From positions 1 through 56,468 of the forward strand of contig CAZRDB010000007.1 in the NCBI GenBank assembly GCA_964598695.1: a stretch of DNA of 56,468 nucleotides, given 5' to 3'. This DNA comes from CAZRDB01 sp964598695. GTDB lineage: Bacteria; Armatimonadota; Zipacnadia; UBA1398. The notes below the pieces were generated by a model. The model worked only from the letters and a program-made list of their open reading frames with translations, did no database searches and was not told the origin of the DNA. Below are positions 8,051 to 16,817 of this stretch, piece by piece; the first letter of the stretch is position 1, and the number at the start of each line of letters is the position of its first letter. The position numbers and the translations under genes were made by a program.

Positions 8051-10363
8051 GTGGATCGTCGCGAAAGGCTGCTGGCCTACACGCTCGGGGCGTTGGTGCT
8101 CCTCTCGCTCATCGTCGGAGGGGTGATCATCGCCCGTGGCGGGCTGCGCCCCAAGAAGCGGGTCGGCGGCGAGTTGGAGACGGCGGCCGGCGCCAAGCTG
8201 CTGCAGCGCAACGCGACCACCGGTGAGCTGCTGTGGGAGGTCCGACTCGGCGACGTGACGCACGAGGCGGGCACGAAGATCGCGCGGGTACGCGACGTCG
8301 AGTGCGCGATCTTCACCGACGGTCTCGAGGAGCTGTTGGTCAACGCCGACGACCTCCTCGTGGATGGAGAGGCCGAGACGCTGACGTTCGAGACGGGCGT
8401 CCGGATCCGGTCGGGCGCGGGCTCGTCCCTCGCCTACACCGGCACGGCCGACCGGATGATCTACGACGTAAAGGCCGATTGCGTGCGACTCGAGCAGAGG
8501 GCGGAGTTCGACTATGGCCGCAGCAAGTTCATCGGTTCCGAGATCGACCTGTGGTTCGAGCGGGTCGCCGATTCGCGGCAGTCTCGTCTCGCGCGGTGCG
8601 AGGTGACGCCCATGCCCCCCGTTGACGGCAAGCGCGCCGCCGTGGTCCTCTTCGCCCTCACCGCCGCCGTGGCCTCGGCCCAGCCGGCCTCGCAGCAGGA
8701 GTTCCGCAACGCGACCGTCCGGGCCGACCGGATCGTCTCGAGCTGGGCCGAGGGCAAGGTCTTCCTCGAGGGCAACCCCGAGGTCGAGGTGGGAGACGCC
8801 GTCTTCACGGCCGAGTACATCGAGTGCCAGCTCGACCCCAACCAGCCCGACCGCCTGCTCTCGGCCCATACCGAGGGCGCGGTGCGGATCGTCTCCGACA
8901 AGCTGCTCCAGGCGGCCGATCTCGCCCACCCGTTCGAGAGGCGACGGACCATCACGCTGGAAGCACGGAGCGCGGTCTACTCGGCCGAGGAGGGCACGGC
9001 CAAGCTCGAGGGGGGCGTGACGGGGACACTCAAGCAGCCGCACACCGATGGCGCATTCGAGGCCTCGCGGGTGGTCGCCTACTTCGATGCCCAGCAGACG
9101 GTCACGAAGATCAGCGCCTACGGCTCGCCGGCGAAGCTGATCTACGACTGCCAGGATCCCGCCAACCCGCAGTACTACGACTTCGCCGCCAGCGAGGTCG
9201 CCTACGTCCTCTCCGATCCCCCGCGGATCGTCGCGACGGGCTCGCCGCGGGTCGAGGTCCCACGTGACGACGGCGCCGACACCTACCGCGCGGGCACGAT
9301 CACGGCGACCCTGCTCGCGGTCGACGGCGGCGCGACGGTCGTCGACCGGGTCGACCTCGACGGCGGCGTGACCTGGATCAGCGAGAGTTCGAAGGGGAGC
9401 ACCGAGATCACGTGCGGCCATGCGCGGGCCTTCGTGAAGCACAAGGGGCGGGCGCGCGGCCTGGTCGAGGCCCGCGAGGGCCCGAAGGTGCTGCTCAAGA
9501 GCGCGAAGGGCGAGCCCCAGACGGAGATCACCTGCGACGAGATCGACCAGGAGCTGGCCGACCAGGGCAAGACGCTCGGGCGCGGCAACGTGCAGGTGAA
9601 GTCGCTCACGAGCGGCGCCTGGGTGAAGGGCGAGACGCTCACGGGCACGACGGTCGAGGGCGACGCCAAGCAGTTCGTGCTCGAGGGCAACCCAACGGGC
9701 CACTCCGACGCCGATCCCGAGAAGGCCACCCGCGCCGTGGACTTCGCGGCCACGAAGCTGACCTTCCGGTACGTCCCGAGCAAGTCGACCGTGGTCATCG
9801 CCGAGAGCGCGACCGCGACCATGCTCCCGCTCGAGGAGGGCGACTCCCCGATCACGATCCGGGCCGCGCGGATCGAGGCCGACAAGAAGACCGGCCACCT
9901 GGTCGCGACCGGCCGACCGTACCTGCGCCAGGGCGAGGTGGAGGTCGAGGCCGACCGGATCGAGGCCACGAGCAAGGACAAGACCACGACCGGTCTCGCC
10001 ACCGGCAACATCATCGTCCGCGCGACGACGGTGCGCAAGCCGAAGAAGGAGGGCGAGAAGGAGAGCGTCTGGAAGCTCGTCGCCCGTGCGGAGCGGGCCG
10101 AGATGACGCCCGACGTCGCGGTCCCCGAGGGGATCACCAAGCTCGCCTCGGTCGACAAGGCCAACCGCTACCGCCTGACCGGCCAGCCCGAGATCGTGAT
10201 GACGGAAGAGGGCACGGGCCGCACCTCGACCTTCCGCAACGTCGGCGTGATCGACATCTACCCGCTGCCCGACCGCAACGTCCTGGTCGACTCGCGCGGC
10301 GCCGACGGTCCGGCCGAGCTGCACGTCGAGAACCCCACGCCGAAGGGGGGTACGGAGCAGTGA
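8051..10363 (+). CDS. LptC-LptA (OstA) fused reading frame, LPS transport periplasmic components
   Basis: The frame is 770 residues from a GTG. Residues 1-187 look like LptC: one N-terminal transmembrane segment (about 9-29) and a short beta-jellyroll-like region, about the normal length of a whole LptC. At residue 188 a Met (ATG at 8612) opens what looks like a second signal peptide (AAVVLFALTAAVASAQ), with AGGTGA six bases before the ATG. The rest is an extended OstA/LptA beta-jellyroll array with repeated RADRI, FTAEYIEC and ARIEADKKTGHL units, much longer than enterobacterial LptA. The pair bridges LPS from the inner-membrane LptBFG complex to the outer membrane. Either the two genes have fused, or an internal start makes LptA separately, or one base is wrong near the junction. 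Confidence 0.82.
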   Translation: MDRRERLLAYTLGALVLLSLIVGGVIIARGGLRPKKRVGGELETAAGAKLLQRNATTGELLWEVRLGDVTHEAGTKIARVRDVECAIFTDGLEELLVNADDLLVDGEAETLTFETGVRIRSGAGSSLAYTGTADRMIYDVKADCVRLEQRAEFDYGRSKFIGSEIDLWFERVADSRQSRLARCEVTPMPPVDGKRAAVVLFALTAAVASAQPASQQEFRNATVRADRIVSSWAEGKVFLEGNPEVEVGDAVFTAEYIECQLDPNQPDRLLSAHTEGAVRIVSDKLLQAADLAHPFERRRTITLEARSAVYSAEEGTAKLEGGVTGTLKQPHTDGAFEASRVVAYFDAQQTVTKISAYGSPAKLIYDCQDPANPQYYDFAASEVAYVLSDPPRIVATGSPRVEVPRDDGADTYRAGTITATLLAVDGGATVVDRVDLDGGVTWISESSKGSTEITCGHARAFVKHKGRARGLVEAREGPKVLLKSAKGEPQTEITCDEIDQELADQGKTLGRGNVQVKSLTSGAWVKGETLTGTTVEGDAKQFVLEGNPTGHSDADPEKATRAVDFAATKLTFRYVPSKSTVVIAESATATMLPLEEGDSPITIRAARIEADKKTGHLVATGRPYLRQGEVEVEADRIEATSKDKTTTGLATGNIIVRATTVRKPKKEGEKESVWKLVARAERAEMTPDVAVPEGITKLASVDKANRYRLTGQPEIVMTEEGTGRTSTFRNVGVIDIYPLPDRNVLVDSRGADGPAELHVENPTPKGGTEQ
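8601..8614 (+). promoter_or_regulatory. Internal ribosome binding site and ATG at the LptC/LptA junction
   Basis: AGGTGA at 8601-8606 is a full match to the anti-Shine-Dalgarno core, and an in-frame ATG follows at 8612. The codons after it encode a signal-peptide-like segment. Independent initiation of the LptA part is therefore plausible. Confidence 0.5.
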
Positions 10364-10428
10364 GGCCGCTGCCGAGGCTACTCCGTCGACACGCCAGCGC
10401 GCGCGGCAACGGGACGTTCGAGGAGTCG

Positions 10429-11187
10429 GTGGCCGGCTACGAGCTGTCCACGCACCATCTCGTGAAGACCTACGGCCGGCGGAAGGTTGTCAACGGCGTC
10501 TCGATCGGGCTCAGCCGGGGCGAGGTGGTCGGCCTGCTCGGCCCCAACGGCGCGGGCAAGACCACCAGCTTCTACATGGTCGTGGGTCTGATCCAGCCCA
10601 ACGACGGCCACGTGCTGCTCGACGGACGGGATGTCACCTGGGAGCGGATGCACCAACGGGCCCGGCTCGGTGTCGGCTACCTGGCGCAGAACAGCTCGAT
10701 CTTCCGCAAGCTCTCGGTCTGGGACAACGTGATGGCGATCCTGGAGCTGCAGCCGATCGGCAGGGCCGAACGGAAGGAGCGCTGCGAGGGGCTGCTCGAG
10801 CGGCTCAAGGTCGACCACCTCAAGGAGTCGCTGGGCGAGGCGCTCTCGGGGGGTGAGCGGCGGCGCGTCGAGATCGCCCGCTGCCTCGCCTCACGCCCGA
10901 GCTTCATCCTGCTCGACGAGCCTTTCACCGGGGTCGACCCGCGCGCGATCCAGGACATCCAGGAGATCGTCCGCCAGCTCAAGGCCGACGGGATCGGGAT
11001 CCTGATCACCGACCACTCGTTCCGCGAGACCCTCGAGATCACCGACCGCGCCTACATCATCTTCGACGGCAAGATCCACACGCACGGCACGCCCGAGGAA
11101 CTCGTGCATGACGAGGCCGCCCAACGCTACTACTTCGGCGACGCCCTCACGCGCGGTTTCCAACTGCCTGGGACGAATGGCCCGTGA
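10429..11187 (+). CDS. lptB: LptB, ATP-binding protein of the LPS export ABC transporter
   Basis: The product has 252 residues from the GTG at 10429. Walker A is GPNGAGKTT, the Q-loop is in YLAQNSSIFRKLSVWDN, the signature is ALSGGERRRVEIAR, Walker B is FILLDEPFTGVDP and the switch His is in ITDHSFRETL. The SIFRKL sequence after the Q-loop and the FGD-x-(A/L) tail are typical of LptB. It powers LPS extraction by LptFG at the inner membrane. An alternative GTG at 10360 overlaps the lptCA stop and would add 23 residues. I prefer 10429 because LptB proteins normally begin a few residues before the LVKTYG strand and GAGGAG precedes it. The permease gene overlaps its stop by four bases, which suggests coupling. 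Confidence 0.93.
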   Translation: MAGYELSTHHLVKTYGRRKVVNGVSIGLSRGEVVGLLGPNGAGKTTSFYMVVGLIQPNDGHVLLDGRDVTWERMHQRARLGVGYLAQNSSIFRKLSVWDNVMAILELQPIGRAERKERCEGLLERLKVDHLKESLGEALSGGERRRVEIARCLASRPSFILLDEPFTGVDPRAIQDIQEIVRQLKADGIGILITDHSFRETLEITDRAYIIFDGKIHTHGTPEELVHDEAAQRYYFGDALTRGFQLPGTNGP

Positions 11188-12311
11188 CCCGTCGGTCGCC
11201 CTCCATCCTCGATTGGTACGTCATCCAGCGGGTGCTCAACCCGTTCGCGCAGGGCATCGCCATGTTCCTCGGGCTGCTGCTCGCGCTGGATGTCTCGCGG
11301 AGGGCGCTCGACTACTACGAGCGCGGCGGCAGCGCGCTGGAGACGCTCCAGATCTTCCTGCTCGCCACGCCCCAGTACCTGGTGCTGAGTCTCCCGATGG
11401 CCATGCTGTTCGCCGGGATCTTCACCTTCGGCCAGCTCTCGGCCGACCTGGAGCTGACCGCGATCTGCGCCGCCGGCCGCCCCTTCAAGCGCCTGATGGT
11501 GCCCGTCCTCGTCTTCGCCGGCGCGGTGAGCGTCTTCTCCTTCTACGTCTCCGAGGTCATTGCCCCTTGGTGCAACCGCCGGGTGGGCGAGATGGAGTCG
11601 CGGGTCGCCCCCGGCGGTGACTCGCACGGGATGTCCAACCGGATCTGGCGCGATCTCGACGAGCAGGACCGCGTGCAGATGATCGTCTTCGCCGCCGAGT
11701 TCGACCCCACCGCCCCCTCCCTGCGCGACGTGACCGTGTTGCGGTTCGAGCGCGACGAGCAGGGCACGGTCCGGGAGATCTACCTGACCCTGGCCGAGCG
11801 GGCGACCTACTCGGGCGACTACCGCTGGAAGCTCGACAACGCGACGACCACGGAGACCCTCTCGCCGCGCCCGATCGTCTCGAGCCAGTCGGACATCGAG
11901 CTGTACCGTCCGCCAAGCCAGATCGTCCGCGGCGCGATCCAGGCTCGCACGATGACCATCGGGATGATGCGGGACGAGATGGCCAGTCTCCGGGAGCTGG
12001 CCCGGACCGACGCCGACGCGCGCAAGGTGCTGCTGACCGACGCGACGGAGCTGGCGCTGCGCTTCGCCGTCCCGGTGGCGTGCGTGATCTTCGCGATGGC
12101 GGGCTGCCCGATGGGCGTGCGCCCGGAGCGGACCTCGCGCGGGATGTCCTACGGCCTCAGCTTCGGGATCATCCTGCTCTACTACATCCTGCTCAACTAC
12201 ATGACTCGGCTGGGCAACAGCGGCGCGGTACCGGCCTGGGTGGCCGCCTGGTTCGCCAACGTCGTCCTGGGCATCGTGGGGGCCATCCTGATCCTGCGCA
12301 CGCCGCAGTAG
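11184..12311 (+). CDS. LptF/LptG family LPS export permease
   Basis: The product has 375 residues from a GTG overlapping the lptB stop (GTGA). Three transmembrane helices lie in the first 120 residues (around 20-38, 58-78 and 97-118), then a large periplasmic beta-rich domain (about 125-285), then three more helices (about 290-312, 323-342 and 350-372). This is the LptF/LptG architecture (PF03739). The segment DWYVIQRVLNPFAQG at the start and LALRFAVPVACVIFAMAGCPMGVR late are family hallmarks. Only one permease is in this cluster; the second subunit must be elsewhere if the complex is the usual heterodimer. The converging glycosyltransferase gene ends seven bases away. Confidence 0.9.
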   Translation: MTRRSPSILDWYVIQRVLNPFAQGIAMFLGLLLALDVSRRALDYYERGGSALETLQIFLLATPQYLVLSLPMAMLFAGIFTFGQLSADLELTAICAAGRPFKRLMVPVLVFAGAVSVFSFYVSEVIAPWCNRRVGEMESRVAPGGDSHGMSNRIWRDLDEQDRVQMIVFAAEFDPTAPSLRDVTVLRFERDEQGTVREIYLTLAERATYSGDYRWKLDNATTTETLSPRPIVSSQSDIELYRPPSQIVRGAIQARTMTIGMMRDEMASLRELARTDADARKVLLTDATELALRFAVPVACVIFAMAGCPMGVRPERTSRGMSYGLSFGIILLYYILLNYMTRLGNSGAVPAWVAAWFANVVLGIVGAILILRTPQ

Positions 12312-12318
12312 CGCCCGC

Positions 12319-13350
12319 TCACCCCAGCAGCTCGACCAGCGCCTCGAAGACCTCATCCACTCCGATCGCCTGCACGCAGTCGAAGCGCCCGCCGCAGGTG
12401 GGCTTGCGGTAGCAGGGCGCGCACGGCATCGGGTGGTAGATCGTGCGCGTGTGCGGGCCGCGCGGGGCAACGGCCTCGGGCTCGGTCGGGCCGAACAGGC
12501 TGACGGTCGGCACGTCCATCGCCATCGAGGCGTAGATCATCCCCGTGTCCGGCCCGATCAGCGTCTTGCACCGGCCCACGACGGCCATGCTCGCGCCGAG
12601 CGGCAGGGCGCCCACGAGGTCAAGCATCGGGCTCTGCGCCCGCGCGAGCACCTCGTCGGCGTCGGAGCGGTCGTCCGGCCCGCCGAGCAGGACGGCGGTG
12701 AGGCCCCACCGCTCGTGGGCGCGCCGCGCGACCAGGGCGAAACGCTCGGCCGGCCAGAACTTGCTCGGCCAGCTCCCGCGCAGCGCCAGTCCGAGCAGCG
12801 GGGCGTCCTCCGCGCCGGCCTCGCGCAGGAACCGCGCGGCGCGTTCGGCGCTCTCGTCGCTCACGGGCACGTGGCAGCCGGTCGGCCTGTAGGGGATCCC
12901 GACGGCCTCCAGGAGGTCGATGTAGCGGTCGACCACCCAGGGGTGGTCGCCTCGTGGCACCCAGGCCGTGGTCGCGGCGACCGGCGAGCACTCGCGGCCG
13001 TCGAGGTAGGCGACCCGCGTGGACGCGCCGGAGGCCAGCAGGATCAGCGCGCTGCGTCCGAGCCCCTGGAAGTCGAAGGCGATGTCGAAGCGATGGGGGG
13101 CCAGCGCGCGCCGGGCCGCGAGGAAACCACCGGGCACCTTGGTGACCGAGGGGACGTCGCGCTCGTAGACGAGCACCTCGTCGACGAAGGGCATGCCCTC
13201 CACGACGGCGCGGCTCTTGGCGCCGACCAGCCAGACGATGTGATCCTCGGGCCGCGCCTCACGCAGACGCCGGACGGCGGCCGAGCAGTGGATGCAGTCG
13301 CCGATCGACGAGAGCTTGATGACCAGGGTACTCGTGCGTCCGTCCTTCAT
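12319..13350 (-). CDS. Glycosyltransferase family 9 (LPS heptosyltransferase-like)
   Basis: The product has 343 residues from the ATG at 13350, which overlaps the stop of the upstream acyltransferase gene as ATGA; the longer frame to 13452 would lie inside that gene. The N-terminus TLVIKLSSIGDCIHCSAAV has the K-S-S-I-G-D motif of ADP-heptose:LPS heptosyltransferases. The second Rossmann half carries LLGLALRGSWPSKFWPAERFA and GPDTGMIYASMAMDVPTVSLFGPT, the usual sugar-nucleotide site. The C-terminal region adds CAPCYRKPTC, a Cys-rich loop seen in many GT9 proteins. It should add a core sugar at the cytoplasmic face of the inner membrane. It is the last gene of the msbA-waaA-lpxK-lpxL run. Confidence 0.9.
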   Translation of the reverse strand: MKDGRTSTLVIKLSSIGDCIHCSAAVRRLREARPEDHIVWLVGAKSRAVVEGMPFVDEVLVYERDVPSVTKVPGGFLAARRALAPHRFDIAFDFQGLGRSALILLASGASTRVAYLDGRECSPVAATTAWVPRGDHPWVVDRYIDLLEAVGIPYRPTGCHVPVSDESAERAARFLREAGAEDAPLLGLALRGSWPSKFWPAERFALVARRAHERWGLTAVLLGGPDDRSDADEVLARAQSPMLDLVGALPLGASMAVVGRCKTLIGPDTGMIYASMAMDVPTVSLFGPTEPEAVAPRGPHTRTIYHPMPCAPCYRKPTCGGRFDCVQAIGVDEVFEALVELLG

Positions 13351-14300
13351 CGCGCGGGCGGGACCTCCTCCGCGGTTGCGGGGGTCTCGCCGGGCTGGGT
13401 GCGCCAGCGCCTGTGGAACCACAACCACTGCTCGGGCGCCTCGCGGATCCACCGCTCGAGCCCGCGTGTCCAGGCTTGGGTGAAGGCGACCCCGTCCTCG
13501 TCGCTCTTCGTGCTCTCGGGCATCCCGGCGACCGGGAAGATGAAGCCGTCGTGGCTGTTGTCCTCACTGCGGCGGGAGAGGCAGTGGAACACCGCGGCGC
13601 CGGTGCGGGCCGCGAGCTTGGCCGGCCCCAGGGCCGTCGCGGCCGGTCGGCCGAAGAACTCGACGAAGACCCCGCCCACGACAACGTTCTGGTCGGGGAC
13701 GATCCCGAGGATCTCACCCCGGCGGAGAGCGCGGAGCGCTCCACGGACATCGTCTCGATCGACGACGGAGAGCCCGCCGGCCATCCGGGTCTCGTCGATG
13801 AACCGCGTGAGCCGCTGGTCGTCCTGCGACCGGGCGATGACCGAGAACGGCACACCGGTCGCCTGCGCGATCCGGCAACCGAGCCACTCCCAGTTGTCGT
13901 AGTGGGCCGCGAGGAGGATGACCCCCTTGCCCCGGGCCAGGCCCTCGCGCAGGTCGTCCAGCCCGTGCATCCGCATCGCCTCGGCCAGGCGCTCCGGGGT
14001 CATCCGGCGCGAGCGGAGGAACTCGAACGCCGTCTTCGCGAAGTTGACGAACACCCCGGTCGCCCGACGCCGAACTTCGGCCTCGTCCCACTCCGGAAAG
14101 GCGGCCGCGAGTTGCGCGACGGCCACGCGACGCCACCAGGGCATGAGGCGGAAGCAAGCGCGGCCGACACGCTCGGCCGCGCGCATCGCGCCCCGGTCGG
14201 AGCGGATGCCCGCCAGCATCCGGAGGAAGCGCAGCACCCCGACGGACAGGGCGTTCTCGATCCGCTTGCGCGTACGCGACTTGCCGCTCCGTACCCTCAC
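13347..14300 (-). CDS. lpxL: Lipid A biosynthesis acyltransferase (LpxL/HtrB family)
   Basis: The product has 317 residues, the usual family length. The catalytic dyad motif H-x4-E is present as AAHYDNWEWLG, and DQNVVVGGVFVEFFGRPA matches the conserved second block. A long amphipathic and hydrophobic N-terminal part (residues 18-60) fits membrane association. It transfers a secondary acyl chain onto KDO-lipid A precursors at the inner membrane. The start GTG at 14300 overlaps the lpxK stop by four bases, and the stop overlaps the glycosyltransferase start by four, so the genes are translationally coupled. The choice of the name lpxL over lpxM-type paralogues is by family only. Confidence 0.9.
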   Translation of the reverse strand: MRVRSGKSRTRKRIENALSVGVLRFLRMLAGIRSDRGAMRAAERVGRACFRLMPWWRRVAVAQLAAAFPEWDEAEVRRRATGVFVNFAKTAFEFLRSRRMTPERLAEAMRMHGLDDLREGLARGKGVILLAAHYDNWEWLGCRIAQATGVPFSVIARSQDDQRLTRFIDETRMAGGLSVVDRDDVRGALRALRRGEILGIVPDQNVVVGGVFVEFFGRPAATALGPAKLAARTGAAVFHCLSRRSEDNSHDGFIFPVAGMPESTKSDEDGVAFTQAWTRGLERWIREAPEQWLWFHRRWRTQPGETPATAEEVPPAR

Positions 14301-15427
14301 GGCATCTCCACCCTCTCCGCCCCCGGCGTCAGCCGGTCAAGCGCCGCGCACAGGGCCGCCGGGCCGGCGCCGGCCGGCGGCTCCAGGATCTCCAGCTCGA
14401 CGACGAGCGCCGACATCTCCTCCGCCCCCGCCAGCTCGCGCAGCTTCACGAGGTCCTTCTCGGTCACGATCACCCGGTCGGCCCGAGCCTGCCGGGCCTC
14501 GGCCAGCACCCGCGTCGTGTCGTCGGCCGCGTAGAGGTGGTGGTCGGGGAACACCCGCTCGCCCACGACCGCCGCCCCGAGCCGCTCCAGGGTCATCCGC
14601 AGGGCCCGCGGATTGCCAAGGCTGCTCGCGGCGAACACCCGCAGCCCGCGGAGAGCCGTCGGCGGCTCCTCCGTGCGCCCATCCACCGTCACGAGGCGGG
14701 TCGGCCGGTGGATCGCGCAGATCACGTCCGCCGCGCCGCGGATCCGCTCGAGCGCGCCCCGGACCTCCTCGGCCCGCGGTGCGACATCGTAGCGCGTCAG
14801 CAGAACGTGGTCGACCCGGGCGAGGCGGCCGAGCGGCTCCCGGAGCCTCCCGCGTGGGAAGAGCCGCGCCGCCCGGGGGTCCTGGGTCGCGTCCCACAGC
14901 GCCAGCCGCAGGTGCGGCGCGATCGCCCAGTGCTGCAGCCCGTCGTCGAGCACCAGCACCTGCGCGCCGAATTCCTCCACCGCGCGTCGGGCCGACTCGA
15001 CGCGACTGCGGCCCACAAGCACCACGGCCGTGCCGAGCGAGGCGCCGAGCATCGCGGCCTCGTCGCCGACCTCCGAGGCGTGGGCGGAGGTCTCTCGGCC
15101 ATCGTGCGCCACCGCCTGCACGCAAGCGCCCTCCCGGCCGTAGCCCCGGAGGGTGACGGCCACTCTGAGGCCGCGCGCGAGGAGCCGGCGGGCCAGGAAT
15201 CGGGTCGCCGTGGTCTTGCCGGTGCCCCCGACGGTGATGTTGCCCACGCACACGGTCGGCACAGGGGGCTGCCAGGAGCCACGGAGGCGTGCGAGGGAGC
15301 GATGCGCCGCCGAGCCGCCCCGATAGAGCGCGGCGGCGGCCGAGAGCCCCAGGAGCGCCAGACGATCGCCCGCGCCGGGTGGGCGGTCGGGTTCGACCAG
15401 CCGCTCCCACCAGCCCGACTCAGCCAC
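14297..15427 (-). CDS. lpxK: Tetraacyldisaccharide 4-prime-kinase LpxK
   Basis: The product has 376 residues from a GTG at 15427, eight bases inside the end of waaA. Walker A is VGNITVGGTGKTTATRFLARRL, which is diagnostic of LpxK; VLDDGLQHW is the second family motif (LDDGxQH). FPDHHLY and VIVTEKDLVKL follow near the C-terminus (the TEKDxVK motif). It phosphorylates the 4-prime position of the lipid A disaccharide at the inner membrane. The first 40 residues contain a short hydrophobic segment that could hold it to the membrane. Upstream in-frame codons belong to the overlapping waaA gene and are not part of it. Confidence 0.93.
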   Translation of the reverse strand: MAESGWWERLVEPDRPPGAGDRLALLGLSAAAALYRGGSAAHRSLARLRGSWQPPVPTVCVGNITVGGTGKTTATRFLARRLLARGLRVAVTLRGYGREGACVQAVAHDGRETSAHASEVGDEAAMLGASLGTAVVLVGRSRVESARRAVEEFGAQVLVLDDGLQHWAIAPHLRLALWDATQDPRAARLFPRGRLREPLGRLARVDHVLLTRYDVAPRAEEVRGALERIRGAADVICAIHRPTRLVTVDGRTEEPPTALRGLRVFAASSLGNPRALRMTLERLGAAVVGERVFPDHHLYAADDTTRVLAEARQARADRVIVTEKDLVKLRELAGAEEMSALVVELEILEPPAGAGPAALCAALDRLTPGAERVEMP

Positions 15428-16817
15428 GAGGCACCGGCTCCCCGCCCGCAACCCGCACGATCGCCTCGGCGTAGCGCGCGGACGCGCCCCGGTTGTCGCC
15501 GAGCAGCTTCTCGGCCGCGGCCGCGATCCGGTCGCGCGCGGAGCGGTCCTCGAGCAACGCGAGGGCGCGCTCGGCCAGCTCCTCACGCGAGCCGACCGTG
15601 AAGCAGACGCCGGCCTCGGTGCAGGCGCGCGTGATCTGCCGGAAGTTCTCGGTGTGCGGTCCCACGAGCACGGGCTTGCCGTAGGAGAGGGGCTGGAGGA
15701 TGTTGCCGCCGGCCTGGGGCACGAGGCTGCGACCCACGAAGACGACGTCGGCCACGGCGTAGAGCGGCAGCAGCTCCCCGATCGTGTCGAGGATGATGAT
15801 GCAGTCACGGCCGATCGGGCTCTCCGCGCCGGCCTTCATCCTGGAGCGCAGGACGGCCTCGAAGCCACGCTCGCGGGCGAGTGAGCGGATCTCCTCGCCG
15901 CGGTCGGGGTGCCGCGGGACGTGGATCAGCCGCAGGCCGGGCAGCCCGACGCGCAGGGCCTGGAATGCGTCGAGCAGCACGGCGTCCTCGCCCGGCCCCG
16001 TTGAGCCGTAGACGAGCACGGGGGCGCGCTCGGCGAGGCCGTACTCGGCCCGGAGGGCACGTCGCCGCTCCTCGGGCATCTCGGGGACGGTCTCATCGAA
16101 CTTGCTGTTGCCGAGAACGGCAATCCGCTCCGGCAGCGCTCCCAGCGCGGCGGCGCGGTCCGCGTCCGCCTGGGTCTGACAACAGAACCAGTCGAGACAG
16201 GAGAGGACCCAGCCGTAGAGAGGCTGGACCCGAATCGCGCGGCGGAAGCTGCGGTCGGAGATGCGGCCGTTGGCGACCATGGTGGGGATCCCCAGCGCGC
16301 GGGCCTGGTCGATCAGGTTGGGCCACAGCTCGGTCTCCATGAGCACGAGGGCGTCGGGCCGCACCGCTTCGAGTGTCGCGCGCACGCAGGCCGGCAGGTC
16401 GAAGGGGAGGTAGAAGAGCGCGTCGCACTCCTTCACGCGCTCCTCGGCCAGTTGCCGGCCGGTGGCCGTCGTGACGGAGAGCGCGATCCGGGCCTCGGGG
16501 AGGCGGGCGCGCACCTCGCGGACAATCGGGTGGGCCGCGGCAACCTCGCCGACCGAGACGGCGTGGATCCAGAGGACGGGTTGGCCCTCGGTGCGTGCGA
16601 GGGCGTCGAGCGTCCCGCGCGGGAGGAAGCCCAGGCGCTGGAGGAAGCCGCGCCGGCTCTTGCCGCCGAGGGTCACGCGGTAGGCGTAGTAGGCCACGAG
16701 CAGCGGGAGCGTGAGAGCCAGCAAGGCGTTGACCAGGAACCGCACGGCCCGGTGGAGCGGGTCGAGGGTCGCGGGAACGTCCCGAGGTGTGCGCCCCCCC
16801 GTCCCGTCCCAGCTCAT
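15420..16817 (-). CDS. waaA: 3-deoxy-D-manno-octulosonic acid transferase (KDO transferase)
   Basis: The product has 465 residues, slightly longer than E. coli WaaA (425). An N-terminal membrane anchor (about 30-50) is followed by the WIHAVSVGEVAAAHPIVREV block with its conserved catalytic Glu, then LMETELWPNL, NGRISDRSF, GNSKFDE, and in the second Rossmann half VYGSTGPGED and FVGRSLVPQAGGNILQPLSYGKPVLVGPH. These are all hallmark segments of the family. It adds KDO to lipid IVA. ATGA overlap joins it to msbA upstream, and the lpxK start lies within its last codons. Confidence 0.95.
   Translation of the reverse strand: MSWDGTGGRTPRDVPATLDPLHRAVRFLVNALLALTLPLLVAYYAYRVTLGGKSRRGFLQRLGFLPRGTLDALARTEGQPVLWIHAVSVGEVAAAHPIVREVRARLPEARIALSVTTATGRQLAEERVKECDALFYLPFDLPACVRATLEAVRPDALVLMETELWPNLIDQARALGIPTMVANGRISDRSFRRAIRVQPLYGWVLSCLDWFCCQTQADADRAAALGALPERIAVLGNSKFDETVPEMPEERRRALRAEYGLAERAPVLVYGSTGPGEDAVLLDAFQALRVGLPGLRLIHVPRHPDRGEEIRSLARERGFEAVLRSRMKAGAESPIGRDCIIILDTIGELLPLYAVADVVFVGRSLVPQAGGNILQPLSYGKPVLVGPHTENFRQITRACTEAGVCFTVGSREELAERALALLEDRSARDRIAAAAEKLLGDNRGASARYAEAIVRVAGGEPVPRG

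Noticed and set aside
6851..10324. Long minus-strand open frame opposite the membrane protein and lptCA genes
   Set aside because: Antisense shadow of GC-rich genes. The plus strand has recognised LptC/OstA features and coupling to lptB.
14297..15808. Longer lpxK start inside waaA
   Set aside because: The extra 127 codons are waaA read in another frame, with low-complexity Ser/Arg/Ala text; a GTG at 15427 fits family length.
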